The notes under the pieces: model-generated
The model's database searches: none
What the model saw: the letters and a program-made list of their open reading frames with translations, nothing else
What the model was told of the DNA's origin: nothing
Position numbers and translations under genes: made by a program
From: Nocardiopsis ansamitocini
GTDB taxonomy: Bacteria; Actinomycetota; Actinomycetes; Streptosporangiales; Streptosporangiaceae
Reading direction: 5' to 3'
Assembly: GCF_030268225.1 (NCBI RefSeq)
Contig: NZ_BSQG01000001.1
Coordinates: 1,353,299-1,417,298 of the forward strand
DNA: 64,000 bases
Shown: positions 55,868 through 64,000 of the stretch, in pieces
Position numbering within the stretch: position 1 is the first letter of the stretch
Layout of the letters: every line of letters begins with the position of its first letter

Positions 55868-57688
55868 CTACTCCGCGGCCTTCTCCTCCAGTCGGGCCAG
55901 CTCCTCGTCGACGATGGACGGGTCGAGCTTGCGGAACAGCGGGGTGGGCGCGTTGAGCGGGGTGCCGGGCACGATCGGGACCGACTCCCAACGGGCGGCG
56001 TCGCCGGCGTAGTCACCGGTGATGACCGGGTAGGTGGACACCCCGTCCTCACCACCGATGGAGTCGGTGACCTCTTCCAGTCGGGGCATGGAGGACCATT
56101 CGCCGGTGCCGCCGAGCATCGCGTGGACCTTGTTGGAGGAGGCCGGCAGGATCGGGGTGAGCAGGGTCTTGGCGTCGCTGACCAGTTGCAGTGCGACATG
56201 CAGGACCGTCTTCATCCGTTCCGGGTCGGTCTTCTTCAACTGCCACGGGGCCTGGTCTGAGATGTACTTGTTGGCCTCGGCGACGGTACGCATGGCTTCC
56301 TGGACGGCCGACTTGAACTGGGACCGGTTCAGCCGCTCCCCCACGACCGCGAACGCGGCCTTGGAGGCGTCCAGGACCGCGCGGTCCTCATCGGTGAGCG
56401 TGCCGGCCTCCGGGATCTCCCCCAGGTTCTTGGCCGCCATGGAGATGGAACGGTTGACCAGGTTGCCCCAGGCCGCGACCAGCTCGTCGTTGGTGCGGCG
56501 GACGAACTCCGCCCAGGTGAAGTCGGTGTCGTGCGTCTCGGGCCCGGCCGCGGTGATGTAGTACCGCAGGGCGTCGGCGTCGTAGCGCTCCAGGAAGTCG
56601 CGTACGTAGATGACGACGCGGCGCGAGGAGGAGAACTTGCGGCCCTCCATGGTCAGGAACTCGCTGGAGACGACCTCGGTGGGCAGGTTGAGCGCGCCCA
56701 GCGCTCCGGGCTCGCCGCCCTTGTCCCCCTTGCCGCTGTAGCCCAGCAGCATGGCGGGCCAGATCTCGGAGTGGAAGACGATGTTGTCCTTGCCCATGAA
56801 GTAGAAGGACTCGGCTTCGCCGTCCTGCCACCATTTGCGCCACGCCTCGGGGTCACCGGAGCGCTTGGCCCATTCGATGGACGCCGACAGGTAGCCGACC
56901 ACAGCGTCGAACCAGACGTAGAGCCGCTTGTTGGCCTGCTCGCTCCAGCCCTCCAGCGGAATGGGCACGCCCCAGTCGAGGTCGCGGGTTATGGCCCGGG
57001 GCTGGAGGTCGTCGAGGAGGTTCAGCGAGAACTTCAGGACGTTGGGACGCCACTGGCCCTCCTTCGTCTTCAGCCAGTCGCCGAGGATGGCGGCGAAGGC
57101 GGACAGGTCGAGCATGAAGTGCTCGGTGTCCACGAAGTCGGGGGTCTCGCCGTTGATCTTGGAACGGGGGTCGATCAGGTCAATCGGGTCGAGCTGGTTG
57201 CCGCAGTTGTCGCACTGGTCGCCGCGTGCACCGTCGTAACCGCAGATGGGGCAGGTGCCCTCGACGTAGCGGTCGGGCAGCGTGCGTCCGGTGGACGGCG
57301 AGATCGCTCCCTTGGTGACCTTGGAGAAGATGTAGCCGTTCTTGTGCAGACCGGTGAACAGCTCCTGCACGACCGCGTAGTGGTTGGCCGTGGTGGTGCG
57401 GGTGAACAGGTCGTAGGAGAGCCCGAGGCCGACGAGGTCCTCGGCGATGATCCTGTTGTAGCGGTCAGCCAGTTCGCGGGCCGTCACGCCCTCTTGGTCG
57501 GCGAGCACCTGGATCGGGGTGCCGTGCTCGTCGGTGCCGCTGACCATGAGCACGTCGTGGCCGGACATTCGCTGGAAGCGTGCGAAGACGTCGGAGGGGA
57601 CCCCGAACCCGGAAACGTGCCCGATGTGGCGTGGACCATTGGCATAAGGCCAGGCCACCGCAGTCAGAATGTGGCGTTTCAACGACAT
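55868..57688 (-). CDS. metG: methionyl-tRNA synthetase
   Basis: Charges tRNA-Met. The 606-residue class I enzyme shows [13 protein letters not shown], where the HIGH motif is intact. A knuckle with C-P-I-C-G and C-D-N-C-G may bind zinc. The second signature is K-F-S-S-S-R in place of KMSKS, a known variant among MetG proteins. An anticodon-binding helical domain follows; no C-terminal tRNA-binding EMAP-like domain is evident. A hairpin lies between it and tatD. Confidence 0.96.
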   Translation of the reverse strand: MSLKRHILTAVAWPYANGPRHIGHVSGFGVPSDVFARFQRMSGHDVLMVSGTDEHGTPIQVLADQEGVTARELADRYNRIIAEDLVGLGLSYDLFTRTTTANHYAVVQELFTGLHKNGYIFSKVTKGAISPSTGRTLPDRYVEGTCPICGYDGARGDQCDNCGNQLDPIDLIDPRSKINGETPDFVDTEHFMLDLSAFAAILGDWLKTKEGQWRPNVLKFSLNLLDDLQPRAITRDLDWGVPIPLEGWSEQANKRLYVWFDAVVGYLSASIEWAKRSGDPEAWRKWWQDGEAESFYFMGKDNIVFHSEIWPAMLLGYSGKGDKGGEPGALGALNLPTEVVSSEFLTMEGRKFSSSRRVVIYVRDFLERYDADALRYYITAAGPETHDTDFTWAEFVRRTNDELVAAWGNLVNRSISMAAKNLGEIPEAGTLTDEDRAVLDASKAAFAVVGERLNRSQFKSAVQEAMRTVAEANKYISDQAPWQLKKTDPERMKTVLHVALQLVSDAKTLLTPILPASSNKVHAMLGGTGEWSSMPRLEEVTDSIGGEDGVSTYPVITGDYAGDAARWESVPIVPGTPLNAPTPLFRKLDPSIVDEELARLEEKAAE

Positions 57689-57834
57689 GGACCAAGCCTA
57701 GGCCCATGCCCGGGTGGCTTCGGCCCGATCGCGGCGGGCGATTCTGTGTTTTGCGTCTGCGCGCACGACCTATTCGTGAGCATGCGCGGATAGTGTGTGT
57801 GGCCGTAAGGCCATGCCTCGCGACCCGAAGGAAG

Positions 57835-58221
57835 GTGGTCTTCACGGTTTCGCGTGCTCTGGCCACCCTGGTGGCCGCGATGCTGATGCTGCTGTGCGCC
57901 CCGGTGCTGCCCGCGGCTGCTGTCGAGCGCCCGCCGGAAGCCCTTCAGGGGTTTCATTCGGCGGGTTACTGGCCTCATGCCGCGGTGAGCCCCGCCCACG
58001 ATTCCGCGTCGATCTCGATCGCGTTGGCGAAGTGGAGCGGCGACCAGCGGTCGGTCCCGCGGGACGTGCCCGACGGCTACGTCCCCGCCGCGGTGGGCTT
58101 TCCCCGCCCCCAAGGCGGTTGGTCGCGGGTCGAGCCGCGCGACGAGACGGCGGCCCCCGATCCCGGGAACGTCCCGGACCTCCCTCAGGGACGCGCGCCT
58201 CCGGTTCCCGAGCGCGCCTGA
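57835..58221 (+). CDS. small secreted protein of unknown function
   Basis: About 128 residues with a clear signal peptide (V-S-R-A-L-A-T-L-V-A-A-M-L-M-L-L) and an Ala-rich cleavage region A-A-A-V-E. The mature part is Pro-rich, contains W-P-H-A-A-V-S-P and ends in an extended Pro/Arg tail. No family was recognised. It lies just before the secDF gene and in the same direction, 64 bp away. GTG 57835 is an approximate start; an upstream in-frame GTG would lengthen the N-region. Coding is supported by the signal peptide only. Confidence 0.5.
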   Translation: MVFTVSRALATLVAAMLMLLCAPVLPAAAVERPPEALQGFHSAGYWPHAAVSPAHDSASISIALAKWSGDQRSVPRDVPDGYVPAAVGFPRPQGGWSRVEPRDETAAPDPGNVPDLPQGRAPPVPERA

Positions 58222-58285
58222 AGCCCCAGTCAGTACCGGCGTTCGCCGGTTCGTTGCATCCTTCATGTCCTGAGAGGTATGTGTC

Positions 58286-61084
58286 TTGTCCAGTTCCCAG
58301 GGATCCGGAGCGCGTGTCATACGCGGCTTCCTGTCCCTTTTCATCGTGCTCGGCGCGCTGGCCGCCGGGTGGTTCATGCCACCGAAACTGGGGCTCGACC
58401 TCAGTGGTGGTACCCAGATCATCCTGGAGACCCAGGACGGCGACGACGGCACCGAGGCCAACGCCGAGAACACCGACAAGGTCGTCGAGGTTCTGCGCAA
58501 CCGCATCGACGCCCTGGGGGTCAGCGAGGCGACGATGTCGCGCTCGGGCGAGAACCGCGTCATCGTGGAGCTCCCCGGTGTGCAGGACCCGACCGAGGCT
58601 GCCGAGATCATCGGCCAGACCGCGCAGCTGACCTTCCACCCGGTGCTGGGGATGTCCCAGGGCGGCGGCGCGGGCGGCGGCCTGGGCGGGCTCGGCGGGG
58701 ACAGCGCCAACGCCCCCGCGGACGAGTCCAACGCCCCCGCGGCGGACGGCGAGGCTCCCGCGGACGGTGCCCCCGAGGGGATGAGCCCCGAGGACCTGGA
58801 GGCGCTCCTGGGCAACCAGGGCGGCGCTCCCGGCGCGGGCGGCGACCAGCCGGCGGAGAACCCGGCCGACGTCGCGCTGACCCTGCCCGACGAGCAGGGC
58901 AACCAGCTTCAGCTGGGCAAGGCCGTCATCCAGGGCGACCAGGTGGCCAGCGCCTCCGCGGCACTGACCCAGTTCCAGGACGCGTGGGTCACCAACCTGT
59001 CCTTCAGGTCCGACGGCCGGGAGGCGTGGGCCAAGCTGAGCGGTGACGCCGCCTGCTTCGACCAGGGCGACGCCAAGCGCCGCATCGCGATCGTCCTGGA
59101 CAACAAGGTCATCTCCGCCCCCGTCGTCCAGGACGCCACCTGCGGGGTCGGCTACACCACGGGCACGACCTCGATCAGCAACCCCGACGGCATGCCGCTG
59201 CCGGAACAGCAGGAGTCGTCGCAGGAACTGGCCACGCTGATCGAGGGCGGCTCGCTTCCGCTCCCGGTCACCGAGGTGCAGCGCCAGACGGTCGGCCCGA
59301 CCCTGGGTGCGGAGGCCATCCAGGCCAGCTTCATCGCGGGCGGCATCGGCATCCTGCTGACCGCGCTCTACATCTGCGTCGCCTACCGCTTCGCGGGCTT
59401 CCTGGCGTCGCTGGCGCTGATCTGCTACACCCTCATCGCCTACGCGGCGATGGTGGCGCTCGGCGCGACGCTGACCCTGCCGGGTCTGGCGGGCTTCGTC
59501 CTGGCGATCGGTATGGCCATCGACGCCAACGTGCTGATCTTCGAACGGGCGCGTGAGGAGTACCAGCGCCAGCAGAAGGTGTACGCGTCCAACAAGCTGG
59601 CCGGTATGAGCGACGCCACCGACAAGGAGCAGGAGGAGTCCGAGGCGGGTGTGTTGACCCGTCGCCGCCGCCGTGCGATCCCGCCGAGCCTGCACAAGGC
59701 GTTCGTCGTGGGTACGCAGAAGGCGTGGAGCGCGGTGCTGGACACCAACATCACCACGCTCATCGCCGCGGCGCTGCTGTTCTTCCTCGCCTCGGGCAAC
59801 GTCCAGGGCTTCGGCGTCACGCTGGGCCTGGGCACCATCGCCTCGATGGTCTCGGCGCTGCTCATCGCGCGCGTGCTGATGGAGTGGGTGGTGGCGCGGT
59901 CCAACCCGCGCAAGCACTACTGGATCTTGGCGCTGGTGCCGCTGTTGGCCCTGATCCCGCTGTTCAGCGGGCTCGCGCTGACCGACGTGGCGCCGATGCT
60001 GGCGATCGTGCTGATCGTGTTCGTCGTGGCCCTGGCGATCATTCCGTCGATCGTGCGCAAGTACCCCGCCAGCAGCGGTATCGCCAACTTCAGCGGGGTG
60101 CGCACCTGGCTGGTCAAGCGCAACCCCGACCTCATGAAGCGCAGTGCCCTGTGGCTGGGTGTCAGCGGTCTCGTGGCGGTCGTGGCGGTCGTGGGCCTGG
60201 TCGTGCGTTCGCCCAACTACGGCGTCGAGTTCACCGGCGGCCGGGTCATGGAGTTCGCCGTCAGCGCCCCGGTGAGCGTGGACACCGCCCGCCAGGTGGT
60301 GGCCGACGCAGGGTTCCCCGAGGCGGTCGTGCAGGAGTCGGGTGACGGTGGCATCGCGGTGCGCACCGGGCAGGTGACCGACGCCGAGGCCCAGCGCATC
60401 CAGGACTCCCTTGAGGACCAGGTCAACGAGGAGACCGATTCCGGAACCGGAACGGTCGAGCGGCTCAGCGACGAGAAGATCGGCCCGAGCATGGGCAACG
60501 AGCTGCGCAACAAGGCGATCTTCGCCTTGATCGCGGCGCTGGTGCTCCAGATGGGCTACCTGGCCTGGCGGTTCCGCTGGTCCTTCGGTCTGGCGACGAT
60601 GATCGCGCTGGCCTTCGACATCGTGGTGGTCATCGGCCTGTTCGCGTGGCTGGGCAAGCCCATCGACGGCGTGTTCCTCGCCGCGATCCTCAGTGTCATC
60701 GGTTTCTCGGTGAACGACTCGGTGGTGGTGTTCGACCGGGTCCGTGACGAGTGGGCCCATGACCAGAAGTCGAAGTTCTCCGCGATCGCCAACCAGGCGA
60801 TCCTGCACACGCTGCCGCGAACGGTGAACTCCGGTATCGGTGGCATCTTCATCCTGGCCACACTGGCGATCTTCGGTGGTTCGTCGCTGACGGACTTCTC
60901 GATCGCGATGCTGGTGGGTCTGGTTTCGGGCATGTTCTCCACGGTCTTCGTGGGGACTCCGCTGGCGATCTGGTTGCAGAAGTACGACCGGACCGCGCCG
61001 CCGCACGTGGTCAAGGAGAAGAAGACCAAGCAGCGCAAGGAGCTGCGCGAGGCGCGCGAGGAGAGCGACGGCGCGGTCGTCTGA
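58286..61084 (+). CDS. secDF: SecDF fusion protein, protein translocase accessory subunit
   Basis: RND-type membrane protein of 932 residues that uses the proton gradient to pull exported proteins. The SecD half holds G-L-D-L-S-G-G-T-Q and G-M-A-I-D-A-N-V-L-I-F-E; the SecF half, from about 600, holds Y-G-V-E-F-T-G-G-R and S-V-N-D-S-V-V-V-F-D-R. About twelve helices in total. Residues about 127-200, in the first outside loop, are a low-complexity Gly/Ala/Pro insertion. TTG 58286 has AGAGG eight bases upstream. It is followed by a strong bidirectional hairpin. Actinobacteria often have separate secD and secF elsewhere, so this may be a second copy. Confidence 0.93.
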   Translation: MSSSQGSGARVIRGFLSLFIVLGALAAGWFMPPKLGLDLSGGTQIILETQDGDDGTEANAENTDKVVEVLRNRIDALGVSEATMSRSGENRVIVELPGVQDPTEAAEIIGQTAQLTFHPVLGMSQGGGAGGGLGGLGGDSANAPADESNAPAADGEAPADGAPEGMSPEDLEALLGNQGGAPGAGGDQPAENPADVALTLPDEQGNQLQLGKAVIQGDQVASASAALTQFQDAWVTNLSFRSDGREAWAKLSGDAACFDQGDAKRRIAIVLDNKVISAPVVQDATCGVGYTTGTTSISNPDGMPLPEQQESSQELATLIEGGSLPLPVTEVQRQTVGPTLGAEAIQASFIAGGIGILLTALYICVAYRFAGFLASLALICYTLIAYAAMVALGATLTLPGLAGFVLAIGMAIDANVLIFERAREEYQRQQKVYASNKLAGMSDATDKEQEESEAGVLTRRRRRAIPPSLHKAFVVGTQKAWSAVLDTNITTLIAAALLFFLASGNVQGFGVTLGLGTIASMVSALLIARVLMEWVVARSNPRKHYWILALVPLLALIPLFSGLALTDVAPMLAIVLIVFVVALAIIPSIVRKYPASSGIANFSGVRTWLVKRNPDLMKRSALWLGVSGLVAVVAVVGLVVRSPNYGVEFTGGRVMEFAVSAPVSVDTARQVVADAGFPEAVVQESGDGGIAVRTGQVTDAEAQRIQDSLEDQVNEETDSGTGTVERLSDEKIGPSMGNELRNKAIFALIAALVLQMGYLAWRFRWSFGLATMIALAFDIVVVIGLFAWLGKPIDGVFLAAILSVIGFSVNDSVVVFDRVRDEWAHDQKSKFSAIANQAILHTLPRTVNSGIGGIFILATLAIFGGSSLTDFSIAMLVGLVSGMFSTVFVGTPLAIWLQKYDRTAPPHVVKEKKTKQRKELREAREESDGAVV

Positions 61085-61110
61085 CCGGCTCGCCCGTCTC
61101 TTGCGCCATC

Positions 61111-61152
61111 CCGCGGGGGCGGGGCCCGTACCAACGGGTCCCGCCCCCGCGG
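61111..61152. terminator. bidirectional hairpin between secDF and rsmI
   Basis: A 19-bp stem (61111-61129 with 61134-61152) with a single G-U pair and four-base loop, between two convergent genes. It can serve both. Confidence 0.75.
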
Positions 61153-61185
61153 CGTCGCTGCCGCGGCGTCAACAGGGGTGGGCCG

Positions 61186-62049
61186 CTAACCCACCCCGTG
61201 CGCGGCGTCGTAGACCTCGCGCTTGGGCAGCCCCAAGCGTTTGGCGACCTCCTGGATGGCCTGCTTGCGCGGCACGCCGGCGGCCTCCCGCTCGGCGACC
61301 GCCGCGGCGAGGTCGGCGGGCTCGCGGCTCACCTCCGGCGCGCCGGCTCCTTCAACCACGAGGGTGATCTCGCCGCGGACCTCTCCTGCCGCCCACTCGG
61401 CCAGGTCGGCGAGCCCGCCGCGGCGCACCTCCTCATAGGTCTTGGTGAGCTCCCGGCAGACCGCACCGCGCCGGTCGGCGCCGAATGCCCCGGCCATCGC
61501 GGCGAGGGTCGCCGCCACCCGGTGCGGGGACTCGAAGAAGACCATGGTGCGGCGTTCCTCGGCGAGGCCCGCGAAGTGGGTCGCCAGGCCCTTGCGAGGG
61601 GGGAAGCCCTCGAAGCAGAACCGGTCGGTGGGCAGCCCCGACAGCACCAGCGCGGTGGTGACCGCGGAGGGGCCGGGGATGACCGTGACCGGGACGTCCG
61701 CGGCGACACACGCGGTCACCAGGCGGTAGCCGGGGTCGGAGACGCCGGGCATACCGGCGTCGGTGACCACGAGCACGTCGTGGCCGGCCTCCAACTCGAC
61801 CAGTAGTTCCTCGGCGCGGCGGCGCTCGTTGGCGTCGTAGTAGGACACGACGCGTGCGCCGTCCTCGCCTCCCAGGCGGACGCCCAGTCTCGACGCGAAC
61901 TGACGGAGCCTGCGCGTGTCCTCGGCCGCGATGATGCCGGTGCTCTCCAGCGCCGCACGCAGTCGCGGCGGCGTGTCCTCGCGGTGCCCGATGGGAAGCC
62001 CCGCAAGGATCAGCGTCCCCGGTCCGCTTCCGTTTTCTTGCTCGGTCAC
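61186..62049 (-). CDS. rsmI: 16S rRNA (cytidine1402-2'-O)-methyltransferase
   Basis: Methylates C1402 in the ribosomal decoding centre. The 287-residue protein belongs to the tetrapyrrole-methylase-like superfamily: L-P-I-G-H-R-E-D, A-A-E-D-T-R-R-L, V-T-D-A-G-M-P-G-V-S-D-P-G, V-I-P-G-P-S-A-V-T-T-A-L and C-R-E-L-T-K-T-Y-E-E. GTG 62049 is chosen because AAAGGA lies eight bases upstream; another GTG is at 62067. It is divergent from the mannosyltransferase gene, an order seen widely in actinobacteria. Confidence 0.95.
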   Translation of the reverse strand: MTEQENGSGPGTLILAGLPIGHREDTPPRLRAALESTGIIAAEDTRRLRQFASRLGVRLGGEDGARVVSYYDANERRRAEELLVELEAGHDVLVVTDAGMPGVSDPGYRLVTACVAADVPVTVIPGPSAVTTALVLSGLPTDRFCFEGFPPRKGLATHFAGLAEERRTMVFFESPHRVAATLAAMAGAFGADRRGAVCRELTKTYEEVRRGGLADLAEWAAGEVRGEITLVVEGAGAPEVSREPADLAAAVAEREAAGVPRKQAIQEVAKRLGLPKREVYDAAHGVG

Positions 62050-62435
62050 CTGATCAGTCCTTTGCACGCCTCTGGTTCGTGGGGCGTCGTCCGGTGATGG
62101 GGAAACGGATCGACTGGATCCGAATCGCGCTGCCCGCCTCCCGCCCCTTTTCGCTCTAGTATGGCCGGGTCGGCGTCATCGCCCGTCGGGCGAGGCGTGC
62201 CATAGGGGCCCGTCTTCCGGCGCGCACGGCGCAACCGCCGAAAACCCCGGTCGGTCTGGCCAGGTCGTCCGGTTCCATCCCAGTTCACCAGGCGTTATCA
62301 GGTTTCGCTCGCCCCGTGTGAGGGTGGGCCGCGGCACCTGAACGGCTCCGCGGTCACCGCACGCGGGCCAGGCCAACGGAAAGGAGTCGGCGTCTCCCCG
62401 GAGCGGACCCCACTCGTCCCAGGGACGTACTCGCC
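62050..62435. other. divergent promoter region between rsmI and the mannosyltransferase gene
   Basis: About 390 bases with no supported gene. TAGTAT at about 62157-62162 could be a -10 element for the rightward gene, but no matching -35 was found. Some short GC inverted repeats are present without clear function. Confidence 0.35.
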
Positions 62436-64000
62436 ATGAAACGCATGACCATCACAGCCCTCCCCAACAGTTCTCCGTCCTCTCCGTCGTCCTCTCCGTC
62501 GCTTCGCGGCCGGCTGGTCCCGGCGATGCCCGCCCCCGCCTGGTTGGGCTGGGTGGCCGCGCTGGTCGTGACGGTGTTCGCCGGCGCGCTGCGCTTCATG
62601 CGACTGGGCAATCCGGCGGAGATCTATTTCGACGAGACCTACTACGTCAAGGACGCTTTCGGGCTGCGCGAGTTCGGCTTCGAACACGAGAGCGTGGAGA
62701 ACGCCGACGCGCTGCTGGCACAGGGAACCCAGGAGATCTGGACCGGCGGTGGCGACTTCATCGTGCACCCGCCCCTGAGCAAGTGGATGATCGCTGCGGG
62801 CGACAGCCTGTGGGGGGCGATGCCGTTCGGCGACATCATGACGCCGTTCGGCTGGCGCTTCGCCGCGGCCCTGGTGGGTGCGTTGTCGGTGCTGCTGCTG
62901 GTGCGCATCGCGACGCGGATGACGCGGTCGGTGCTACTGGGCTGCTCGGCGGGCCTGATCATGGCGCTGGACGGCCTGCACTTCACCATGAGCCGGATCG
63001 CCATGGTGGACATGTTCCTCACCTTCTGGGTCCTGGCGGGATTCGCCTGTCTGATCATCGACCGGGACCGCACCCGGGCCCGGTTGGCCGCGGCGACCGA
63101 AGAGGGCCGGGTGTCGGCCAGTCGTCTGGCGATGGGGGTGTGGGACAGGGCGGCTGTGTTCGCGGAGCGCTTGGCCCTTCGGGCCGCCCCCGCCTCGGCC
63201 ACGGTGTCCGTACCGGCCGGCGCGTCCGGTTTGGAGAGCAGCGGCACCGAACAGCCTCCCGGCGCCTACCCTGATCCTGATCGGGTCGGCGAGGCCGGCG
63301 CCAAGCCGTGGCCGCGGGCGACCGCCTGGCTGGCTCGGGCGACCGCGCGCCGGGCTGCGGCGGCCCGCTCGGCGGATCGGATCGTGGTGCGCTGGCTGGG
63401 TATGCGTTGGTGGCGGATCGCCGCGGGCGTGTGTCTGGGGCTTGCCTGCGGGACCAAGTGGTCGGCGCTGTTCTTCGTGGCCGCTTTCGGCCTGCTCACG
63501 GTGGCGTGGGACTACGGGGCCCGCCGTAGCGTGGGGCAACGGCGAGCGGGGGGACGCTGGCTGCGCATCGATGCGATCCCGGCGTTTTTCCAGGTTGTGG
63601 GAGTCGCGGCCATCGGCTATGTGGCGACGTGGAGCGGCTGGCTGCTCACGTCGGGCGGGTGGGGCCGTGACTGGGCCGACAGTCACACCGGCGGGGTGTG
63701 GTCCCGGCTGCCCGATTGGGCGCTGACGGTGGTCAACCCGCTGCGCAGCCTGTGGGAGTACCACAGCCAGATCCTCGGGTTCCACAACGACCTGTCCGCG
63801 CCCCACGACTACGCCTCGAAGCCGTGGGAGTGGCTGGTCATGCGCACCCCGGTGGCCTTCTACTACGACGGTGACGCCACGGGGTGCGGGGCCAGCTCCT
63901 GTTCCAGCGCGATCCTGAGCATCGGCACGCCCGCGGTGTGGTGGTTGTCCATCGTCGCCTGCCTGGTGCTGCTGGGCTGGTGGGTGACCTACCGGGACTG
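62436..64000 (+). CDS. pmt: protein O-mannosyltransferase (PMT, GT39), cut by window end
   Basis: Transfers mannose from polyprenyl-phosphate-mannose to exported proteins. The first 521 codons are seen without a stop. Diagnostic parts are Y-F-D-E-T-Y-Y-V-K-D-A near residue 72, with the catalytic Asp-Glu pair, V-H-P-P-L-S-K-W, S-R-I-A-M-V-D-M-F-L, A-C-G-T-K-W-S-A-L and Y-A-S-K-P-W-E-W-L-V. A poorly conserved cytosolic insertion of about 100 residues (about 210-310, Ala/Arg-rich) separates two helices. ATG 62436 has AGGGA about 11 bases upstream. Only the C-terminal end is missing. Confidence 0.92.
   Translation, partial: MKRMTITALPNSSPSSPSSSPSLRGRLVPAMPAPAWLGWVAALVVTVFAGALRFMRLGNPAEIYFDETYYVKDAFGLREFGFEHESVENADALLAQGTQEIWTGGGDFIVHPPLSKWMIAAGDSLWGAMPFGDIMTPFGWRFAAALVGALSVLLLVRIATRMTRSVLLGCSAGLIMALDGLHFTMSRIAMVDMFLTFWVLAGFACLIIDRDRTRARLAAATEEGRVSASRLAMGVWDRAAVFAERLALRAAPASATVSVPAGASGLESSGTEQPPGAYPDPDRVGEAGAKPWPRATAWLARATARRAAAARSADRIVVRWLGMRWWRIAAGVCLGLACGTKWSALFFVAAFGLLTVAWDYGARRSVGQRRAGGRWLRIDAIPAFFQVVGVAAIGYVATWSGWLLTSGGWGRDWADSHTGGVWSRLPDWALTVVNPLRSLWEYHSQILGFHNDLSAPHDYASKPWEWLVMRTPVAFYYDGDATGCGASSCSSAILSIGTPAVWWLSIVACLVLLGWWVTYRD

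Noticed and set aside
57842-61006. 1054-codon reading frame on the minus strand
   Set aside because: It is antisense to secDF and rich in His, Arg, Asp and Gln, the composition expected of a GC-driven shadow frame; secDF on the other strand has strong family motifs.

Overview
The DNA is GC-rich, uses many GTG and TTG starts, and carries Rpf, SoxR, a transketolase pair, a PknB-type kinase and a DUF501-ppx-ftsB-eno block. This points to a mycelial actinobacterium; Nocardiopsaceae or a relative is a guess from gene content and was not tested. Most genes are intact and tightly packed, and there is no IS element, prophage or cas gene.

Region 1 (about 1-17,800) is a housekeeping block read mostly leftward: a surA-like lipoprotein, mazG, eno, ftsB/divIC, DUF501 and ppx. 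A rightward module splits eno from mazG: an SsuABC-type sulfonate/nitrate ABC transporter, a TauE/SafE sulfite exporter and a SEDS (FtsW/RodA) protein. Upstream lie an APS kinase with a degenerate ATP-sulfurylase-like domain, a methyltransferase and mfd.

Region 2 (about 18,277-34,912) is the most notable part. It is a Wzx/Wzy-type extracellular polysaccharide locus with its own sulfation chemistry. The rightward arm encodes a Wzz-like protein with a dead BY-kinase domain, a polymerase, an APH-fold kinase, a sulfotransferase, a flippase, an Alg14/PssD subunit and a PssE-GT2 fusion. The leftward arm starts with the priming sugar transferase and runs through CysQ, CysD, CysN, two more sulfotransferases and a GH26-like lipoprotein. 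Together with the APS kinase at 11.6-13.1 kb, the window encodes activation of sulfate (CysDN), PAPS formation (APS kinase), sulfate transfer (three sulfotransferases) and PAP removal (CysQ). The inferred product is a sulfated exopolysaccharide.

Region 3 (about 35,200-40,900) holds pth, rplY, prs, glmU and tRNA-Gln(TTG), three degenerate CRISPR-like repeats upstream of rplY, and an HTH/LAGLIDADG-like protein next to the tRNA.

Region 4 (about 41,000-64,000) holds an acyl-CoA desaturase with a TetR regulator, a MarR regulator, an ABC-F protein, and a split transketolase under an evident SoxR box. The classic ispE-rsmA-rpf-tatD-metG block follows, interrupted by a Ser/Thr kinase and a CoA-transferase. 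A fused SecDF, rsmI and a protein O-mannosyltransferase cut by the window edge complete it.
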